From: GCA-2737725 sp033763995
Lineage (GTDB): Bacteria; Pseudomonadota; Alphaproteobacteria; Rhodospirillales; Rhodospirillaceae
Assembly: GCA_033763995.1 (NCBI GenBank)
Contig: JANRJL010000034.1
Coordinates: forward strand, 6,123-70,122
Reading direction: 5' to 3'
Length of the DNA stretch: 64,000 bases
Shown: one piece after another, positions 59,345 to 64,000 of the stretch
Layout of the letters: the number at the start of each line of letters is the position of its first letter
Position numbering within the stretch: the stretch's first letter is position 1
Notes under the pieces: generated by a model
Databases searched by the model: none
Told to the model about the DNA's origin: nothing
What the model saw: the letters and a program-made list of their open reading frames with translations, nothing else
Translations under genes and position numbers: made by a program

Positions 59345-60465
59345 GATCCGAGCCTCAGTTGAGAGATTTTCTTGGCGACATCATGCGCCCAGATCGCGGG
59401 GTTATGGGCGCTGCGGATCAGGGCACCGATGCGACTCACGGCATCGGGGAATGCCATGGCGCTCGCTCCCTGCCTGACCGCCTCCATGGCGGCCACGGCT
59501 TTGGCATAGCCATACAGGCTCATGGCGCAGTATTGTAGCCGCTCTTCCATGCTGGCGCCCGGGTCGATTTCCGCAAGGACGCCTTGGCGGTTGAAGGTCG
59601 CAGCCTGATGCTGGACATCGTGCCACAGCGGGTGCATCGGCCAGCGCGAGCGGTTGCTATCGCTGGTCACGATTCTCAGGGTGTCGTGTTCGGTGCTGAG
59701 GTACGTCAGCAGATCACCCGCTTGATCGGCCAACCCTTCAATCGTTCGCGCGCCAAAGCGCTTGAGCAGTCCTTTGCGAACCTGCCATTCCACCCGCCAC
59801 ACGCCCTCGTCCAGCTTCCACAGGTCGTAGAAGAAGGTTTTGGCGCTCTGCTGCTTGATCTCGGCGATCTTGTCGTAGACGCGCAGTTTGGCGTCACCTC
59901 GGCCAAAATCGAAGGTCTGATACTTCTGGTGCTCGCGGTGGTGATTGTCCTTGGCGCTCAGGCTGATGAAGTTGAGGTGATCGAAGTCGAGTTCCGCGAG
60001 CCAATAATCGAAGCTAAAATCCACCCGCGAGACGCGCTCGGCGGCAAAGGTTTCGAAGCCCGCACCTTGGGCCCAGTCGATGAACTTTGAGACGAGCGCT
60101 TGCCAGCCGTACTGCCACAGGCCCTGGCTCAGGAACTTCACATAGAACGGCGGGCGATTGTTTTCTCCATAGGACACCACCGCCCACGCATTGGAGAACA
60201 CCAGCGGATAGCCCGACCCCGAGCCATAGGGCTGCAACAGAAACGACCCCTCGCCGATGCGAACCTCTTCGGGCGTGCGGGCCCTGGCCTGGCGTAGGGC
60301 CTCCTTGCGCGCGAGCAGATCGTCGAATTTGAGGGCGCAGGTGGCGAGCGGGCGCAAGTAGAAGCAGACCTCAAGTGTATCCACACCGCTCAATAGGTGC
60401 TTAAACTTCGGCGATAGATTTTGTGTGCCCTCAACCATGGCACACAACATGCGGCTGAGGCGCAA
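59341..60465 (-). CDS. Replication initiation (Rep_trans-like) protein
   Basis: The protein is up to 374 aa (Met at 60438 is also possible). It matches the Rep_trans/phage replication initiation group in pattern: SRVDFSFDYWLAE (metal or DNA site), LRVYDKIAEIKQ and VWRVEWQVRKGLLKRFG. Such proteins nick DNA for rolling-circle replication of plasmids and phages. It is the first gene of the cluster with two small genes and the serine recombinase, so the element is probably an integrated plasmid-like or phage-like unit. Identity is by pattern only. Confidence 0.7.
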   Translation of the reverse strand: MRLSRMLCAMVEGTQNLSPKFKHLLSGVDTLEVCFYLRPLATCALKFDDLLARKEALRQARARTPEEVRIGEGSFLLQPYGSGSGYPLVFSNAWAVVSYGENNRPPFYVKFLSQGLWQYGWQALVSKFIDWAQGAGFETFAAERVSRVDFSFDYWLAELDFDHLNFISLSAKDNHHREHQKYQTFDFGRGDAKLRVYDKIAEIKQQSAKTFFYDLWKLDEGVWRVEWQVRKGLLKRFGARTIEGLADQAGDLLTYLSTEHDTLRIVTSDSNRSRWPMHPLWHDVQHQAATFNRQGVLAEIDPGASMEERLQYCAMSLYGYAKAVAAMEAVRQGASAMAFPDAVSRIGALIRSAHNPAIWAHDVAKKISQLRLGS

Positions 60466-60530
60466 TCGGAGTCAACTAGAAAGTGGGTGACTTTATTGTT
60501 CCCATGTCGACGTGTATCGCCAACCCTGGC

Positions 60531-60848
60531 CTAGTTCAGTTCGAGACTCTTCACGTCGGGAATCTCGCCCTTCACCGCTTTCCAGAAACTCGTCAGCTTC
60601 TTGGCAATCGCCCAGGCGACGGACTTGTGCGCCGTGGGGCCCACATCCGGTAGCACCTTGCGGAACTCCAAGCCCAGGATTTTCTCATATTTTCTGAGGG
60701 TTCTAGTCGAAAACATGATGAAGATCGGACGCCAGCCAAAATGGCGGCCCAGCATCAGAACCCCAATCGCGCTGCAAAGAACATCACAGTGCCCCTTGTA
60801 GCCCGAGATCGCGCGGTCAATGGTTTCAATGAGTTCGCGTTCGTTCAT
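60531..60848 (-). CDS. Hypothetical protein
   Basis: The protein is 105 aa, with GGAG before the start. A hydrophobic stretch (LCSAIGVLMLGRHFGWRPIFIM) may be buried or a membrane segment. No known domain. It lies upstream of the Rep-like gene on the same strand and may belong to the mobile element. Confidence 0.55.
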   Translation of the reverse strand: MNERELIETIDRAISGYKGHCDVLCSAIGVLMLGRHFGWRPIFIMFSTRTLRKYEKILGLEFRKVLPDVGPTAHKSVAWAIAKKLTSFWKAVKGEIPDVKSLELN

Positions 60849-61059
60849 GGCGGCTCCATCGATGTGGATGGGCGTACCATAGCGTAGATCAGGGGTTATT
60901 AACAGTCCCTACTGTTTCAGAAGTATCCGTAACCCCCCGTGTTACATTCCCGGGCCGAGAGTGGTGGTGGCAGCTTGGTTGATCCCCACGAGTATAGCCG
61001 CAATAGCGATAATTAGCGATCAGCACATGGAATCTCCTTATTGTTGACCGATGACAACT
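60849..61059. other. Intergenic stretch with an aborted start
   Basis: On the minus strand AAGGAG is followed six bases later by ATG TGC TGA (61028-61020), so a good ribosome site leads to a two-codon frame. Past the TGA the same frame stays open with hydrophobic codons (SLIIAIAAILVGI). It could be a broken small membrane peptide or a leader peptide. No other feature was found. Confidence 0.35.
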
Positions 61060-61614
61060 CTAGTGATGATGGTGATGGTGCGAATGCAAGCTGTAATGCC
61101 CATAGCCGCCATAGTGGAGCCCTCGGGTCCCGTATCCCCAATAAGGCGAGGGAATGACGTACCCCGGATAAAGATAGGAGAAGTATCTAGTATCGGCTGC
61201 GTAGGGAAAGTCCTGAGCGATTGCCGAAGCGATGTTCTTGGCCTTGCCCGTGTCGGATCGTTCGAGCGCAGCCTTAAGGTCGGCCCCGGCCTGCGCCGTA
61301 CGGAATAGAAACGCATCAAGTTCGACGCATCGGAGTGTGTCAGTCTTCAACTTCGACATCGCTTCTATTGAGTCAACGGCCTGTGAGCCCACTTGATTCA
61401 ATTGAGTCGGATTGCTGGTCGTCGCCAATTCATCCTGAAACGCCCACAAGCGCTGCTGTGCCGCCCTCCATAGAGGCTGAAATTCTGGGATTTGCGTTGA
61501 AATCTCGGCTGGACTGCAGCGCCTGACGGATTGTGCTTGGACTGATGGGCTCACACTGCATGACGCCAATCCCATCGCTAAGAAAGTGCATGGAAGCTTG
61601 TTTACCGTCTTCAT
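61060..61614 (-). CDS. Secreted protein ending in a hexahistidine tail
   Basis: The protein is 184 aa from the ATG at 61614 with GGGAGG before it. A signal sequence with a Cys (AMGLASCSVSPS) suggests a lipoprotein-like or cleaved leader. The middle is helical with AQQRLWAFQDELATT, and the tail is Tyr/Gly-rich (YWGYGTRGLHYGGYGHY) ending in HSHHHHHH. That end should bind Ni, Zn or Cu strongly. It lies next to two haem-fold-like genes and a cation transporter, so metal scavenging or buffering is likely. Confidence 0.75.
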   Translation of the reverse strand: MKTVNKLPCTFLAMGLASCSVSPSVQAQSVRRCSPAEISTQIPEFQPLWRAAQQRLWAFQDELATTSNPTQLNQVGSQAVDSIEAMSKLKTDTLRCVELDAFLFRTAQAGADLKAALERSDTGKAKNIASAIAQDFPYAADTRYFSYLYPGYVIPSPYWGYGTRGLHYGGYGHYSLHSHHHHHH

Positions 61615-61644
61615 GATCACCTCCCGTGAGTTAAAATTAACACT

Positions 61645-62268
61645 TTATCTTCCCTCGCACACCTCGACCAAGGTTCTCATAAGTTGCCACGTTTCATTAA
61701 ATTGCTTGGCTATCGTTTGAGATGACCGCCCACCAACAACAGGAACCATCACGGCAAAAGACATTTCACCGCCGTTATTCAAAAACAGCACTCCCTGGGC
61801 CTTGGCATCGCTGCGTGTGGGCAGCGAGACGGCAAAGATCGCGCCGATGTTGCTCGGCGCGATATGACCGGCGGCACCCCAGCCGACCGGATTCAGGTCA
61901 AATCGCCGCTTATCGCGGCCAAAGCGCCCAGTGTGTACCGGGCCGACAATCTCAAACTCATGGCCATCGCGCTTGAGCAAGGTGATGGCGTTGTCCCACT
62001 CCGAGAGCGAGGCCCAGACCTTCTCAAATTCAGCGGGTGCAACGCCGAGGCTTTGGCCGAAGGACAAGCCACTCAGCACGGTTCCTTCCGTCACGCCGAG
62101 CTTTGCTGCAACCACGGCAGGCGCCTGACCGAGAAGCCCCATATACTCTTGCTGCACTCTCGCCGCTTGATCTGGGCTCGCACAGAACGATGGGGCGCTT
62201 GCGCTCGCAGCCCAGAGAGGTGCGAGGCAAACGCCCATCAGTCCAGCGATGAAGCAGCGAGAGTTCAA
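61645..62268 (-). CDS. Secreted ChuX/HutX-like protein (copy 1)
   Basis: The protein is 207 aa from a TTG at 62268. A signal peptide covers about residues 1-24 (GVCLAPLWAASASA). From residue 80 the pattern fits the ChuX/HutX haem-chaperone fold: VWASLSEWDNAITLL, HEFEIVGPVHTGRFG, FDLNPVGWGAAGHIAPSNIGAIFAVSLP and GVLFLNNGG. That fold is normally cytoplasmic, so an exported form is unusual. A close paralogue lies upstream at 62295. Haem or ligand binding is inferred. Confidence 0.65.
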   Translation of the reverse strand: MNSRCFIAGLMGVCLAPLWAASASAPSFCASPDQAARVQQEYMGLLGQAPAVVAAKLGVTEGTVLSGLSFGQSLGVAPAEFEKVWASLSEWDNAITLLKRDGHEFEIVGPVHTGRFGRDKRRFDLNPVGWGAAGHIAPSNIGAIFAVSLPTRSDAKAQGVLFLNNGGEMSFAVMVPVVGGRSSQTIAKQFNETWQLMRTLVEVCEGR

Positions 62269-62294
62269 GGTATGCCGCTCTTAAGTTCGGCCAC

Positions 62295-62918
62295 TTACAT
62301 CTTGGTGCAAACAAACGGCATGGCCTTCATGGCCGCCCAGGTGGCGTCGAATTGAGCGATCTGTGCTGCTGTCGGCGGCGCGCCCTCTGACGGCAGGAAC
62401 GCGCTGAAAGCCGACTTGCCCTCGCCATCCATAAACATCACGCCTCGTGTCTTCGCTCCGTCCTTGCCTGGGATCGCCACCGCGTAGATGGCCGACACCA
62501 GATCGGGGCGAAGATGCCCGGACATGCCCGCACCTTCAGGCGACAAGTTAAAGTTCTTGCTGCGAGTTGAAGGCTCGCCCTTATGGATCGGGCCATAGAC
62601 CTCAATCGTGTGACCGCCCGCGAGGATGAGCACGACCGCATTCTCCCACTTAGCCAAGGAGTCCCACACTTGGGTGAATTGCGTATTAGGAACACCCATC
62701 GCATGGTCGGCGGGAAGAGCGCTGGCCACCTGCGCTTCGGTCATACCCAAAGCCTTGTTGACCATAAACGGCAAGCGGCCAGGGGTTTCTAGATAGGCAG
62801 CCTGCACTTTCTTTGCCTGCTCAGGCGCAGCACACACCGCGCTATCCGCAGCGGCCGCCCCGGTTGCTGTTCCAAGCGCGATTGCCGTCAAAGCCAACGA
62901 TAGACGTCCGAAACCCAT
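62295..62918 (-). CDS. Secreted ChuX/HutX-like protein (copy 2)
   Basis: The protein is 207 aa with AAAGGAG before the start. Signal peptide: LALTAIALGTATGAAAA. The body has VWDSLAKWENAVVLILAGGHTIEVYGPIHKG, FNLSPEGAGMSGHLRPDLVSAIYAVAIP and GVMFMDGEGKSAF, aligned throughout with copy 1 and with the ChuX/HutX pattern. The His in GHL/GHI is kept in both. A conserved Cys near each end may form a disulfide. It is the first gene of a pair 26 bp apart. Confidence 0.65.
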   Translation of the reverse strand: MGFGRLSLALTAIALGTATGAAAADSAVCAAPEQAKKVQAAYLETPGRLPFMVNKALGMTEAQVASALPADHAMGVPNTQFTQVWDSLAKWENAVVLILAGGHTIEVYGPIHKGEPSTRSKNFNLSPEGAGMSGHLRPDLVSAIYAVAIPGKDGAKTRGVMFMDGEGKSAFSAFLPSEGAPPTAAQIAQFDATWAAMKAMPFVCTKM

Positions 62919-62956
62919 GAGAATGCTCCTTTTGATTTGGGTTGTAGGTCAGGTAG

Positions 62957-63598
62957 CTACCCCTCGACGCTGGTGAGGCGTTTCGCCCGGTCAAGCTCCT
63001 CACGAGACTGACGGATGATCAAAGTCGATGAATGCAGGAATAAGCCCGCCATTATTGTTGCTACGGCAAGGTCGGGCCAGCGGGACTGGGTTGCGCCGAC
63101 GGCGACGGCCGCCAGGATAATGATGACGTTGCCGACCGCATCATTGCGGCTGCATAACCACACAGAGTGGACGTTTGAGTCGCCGTCCTTATAGCGCCAA
63201 AGCGCCATCACCGAGATCACGTTGGCAGCCAAGGCAAGGATACCGATGACACCCATCGTGATTTCATTGGGTACACCGAGAACAAAGACGCGGTAGGTCG
63301 TCATGCCCAGCACGGCAACGCCCATGAGCAATAAACTAATGCCTTTGAACATCGCTGCGGTCGCCCGAACTCGCAGACTCATGCCGATCACCGCCAAGGT
63401 CAGGCCGTAAGTCAGGCTATCGCCTAAAAAATCGAGGGCGTCCGCCTTCAGCGCCTGTGATGTCGCATTAAAGCCCGCCGCCATCTCGACAAAAAACATC
63501 AAGGCGTTCAGGCCTATGACGAACACCAACGTCCATTTGTAGGCGTTGTCCTTGCCTTCGAATGTCAAACCGGAATCGTGATCGCAGCATCCGCTCAT
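62957..63598 (-). CDS. CDF-like cation transporter
   Basis: The protein is 213 aa from the ATG at 63598 (SGCCDHDSG start), because the longer start at 63628 would overlap the upstream gene. About five to six membrane segments; metal-site residues sit in KADALDFLGDS and in CSRNDAVGNV. This is a short CDF group (cobalt/zinc/cadmium efflux type). A CC-DHD cluster at the N terminus may bind metal. It is downstream of the gene at 63609 and upstream of the secreted pair on the same strand. Confidence 0.78.
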   Translation of the reverse strand: MSGCCDHDSGLTFEGKDNAYKWTLVFVIGLNALMFFVEMAAGFNATSQALKADALDFLGDSLTYGLTLAVIGMSLRVRATAAMFKGISLLLMGVAVLGMTTYRVFVLGVPNEITMGVIGILALAANVISVMALWRYKDGDSNVHSVWLCSRNDAVGNVIIILAAVAVGATQSRWPDLAVATIMAGLFLHSSTLIIRQSREELDRAKRLTSVEG

Positions 63599-63608
63599 AA
63601 ATCGATCC

Positions 63609-63980
63609 TTAGTGAAAGTGGCGGCCATGCCGATGGCGTGTAAACCACCATGTCGGTAGAGCCTCGCGCAGTTGTTCAGATGTCTCGGTTAAATCTGTAG
63701 CAAGTGCATTGGTGGCTAGCCAATCTGCGTTGGCCGCAACTTGGTCGAGTTGGGGTACCGCCGCGTTGAATTTGACCTTGGCCACCCTAAATGCATCACA
63801 TACTGCGCCAACATTTGTCGGCGAGTATGAATTGATTGCTGCTACTGATCGACGCAGATCAGACGCTGCCTCGCTTAGTTCCCGAGCAGACTGTTTTTGG
63901 GCGACCTCCCTGAACTCAGACAGGTCGGACCTAAAATCACTCCAGTCGCGCCTAAACTTAAATGAATTGTGCCCGCTCAC
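63609..63980 (-). CDS. Hypothetical protein with His-rich C terminus
   Basis: The protein is 123 aa from a GTG at 63980, helical, ending in WFTRHRHGRHFH. No signal peptide, no known family. The His/Arg tail and the position 10 bp before the cation transporter suggest a metal-related role. The start is close to the window edge (20 bp), so a longer N terminus outside cannot be excluded. Confidence 0.6.
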   Translation of the reverse strand: MSGHNSFKFRRDWSDFRSDLSEFREVAQKQSARELSEAASDLRRSVAAINSYSPTNVGAVCDAFRVAKVKFNAAVPQLDQVAANADWLATNALATDLTETSEQLREALPTWWFTRHRHGRHFH

Positions 63981-64000
63981 CGTGCTGATTCCCGGCTCAA

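Noticed and set aside
61020..61028. Selenocysteine codon in the short frame ATG TGC TGA
   Set aside because: No SECIS-like hairpin or selenoprotein family match is evident; a broken or leader peptide is simpler.
1..64000. CRISPR array, tRNA and rRNA genes
   Set aside because: No regularly spaced repeats and no tRNA- or rRNA-like sequences were recognised.

Overview
This is high-GC DNA from a Gram-negative chromosome, most probably an alphaproteobacterium. The grounds are TonB receptors, Tat leaders, HutC, IclR and CDF families, and intergenic palindromic repeats of the kind common in Rhizobiales and Rhodospirillales. Genes are dense. I saw no rRNA, tRNA or CRISPR array. The species cannot be named from the sequence.

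Layout. 1-9957: an IclR regulator cut by the window edge with a clear operator, an acyl-CoA-dehydrogenase-fold flavin monooxygenase, a SUMF1-domain protein, an acyl-CoA synthetase, an orphan solute-binding protein, a nitroreductase-like protein and three tandem SDRs with Tat-like leaders. 10065-19184: UbiX divergent from a UbiD operon (UbiD, zinc ribbon, aldehyde dehydrogenase, haem-oxygenase-fold protein, SDR, HutC regulator), then dienelactone hydrolase and two GSTs. 19318-27553: an SDR with an altered active site, a secreted protein with a barrel-like tail, and a second catabolic cluster on the minus strand (aldehyde dehydrogenase, PuuE-like deacetylase-fold protein, Asp/Glu-racemase-fold enzyme, FAD hydroxylase, flavin reductase) divergent from an IclR gene.

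27617-30611: an IS481-family element next to an AT-rich two-gene HEPN/DUF262 module that looks foreign and resembles a defence or toxin-type cassette. 30688-48287: amino acid permease, exported and cytoplasmic NAD-binding proteins, an orphan Hpt protein, a DUF1838 protein beside two paralogous TonB receptors, a metallo-beta-lactamase-fold hydrolase, an MFS exporter, a HisC-type aminotransferase, an HXXEE gene cut short by a 24-bp perfect palindrome, and an exported alpha/beta hydrolase whose nucleophile Ser is His. 48970-57339: SDR, a large hybrid histidine kinase with a response regulator and a REC-EAL phosphodiesterase, and a second hydrolase with His at the nucleophile position.

57360-60465 is a mobile element (large serine recombinase, two small genes, Rep-like protein). 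Its recombinase frame runs on antisense through the neighbouring hydrolase. 60531-63980 holds small secreted proteins: one ending in HHHHHH, two resembling the ChuX/HutX haem-protein fold but with signal peptides, and a CDF-type cation transporter. This suggests metal or haem handling.

Intergenic DNA carries at least three repeat families: a CCTGTTATTT palindrome (three sites, two within inverted copies of a roughly 350-bp composite), a RIME-like element (four sites) and single palindromic elements. Across the window, oxidoreductases, CoA ligase, UbiD/UbiX, GSTs and hydrolases point to catabolism of aromatic or other xenobiotic-like acids, with an unusual number of Tat-exported redox or hydrolase-fold proteins.
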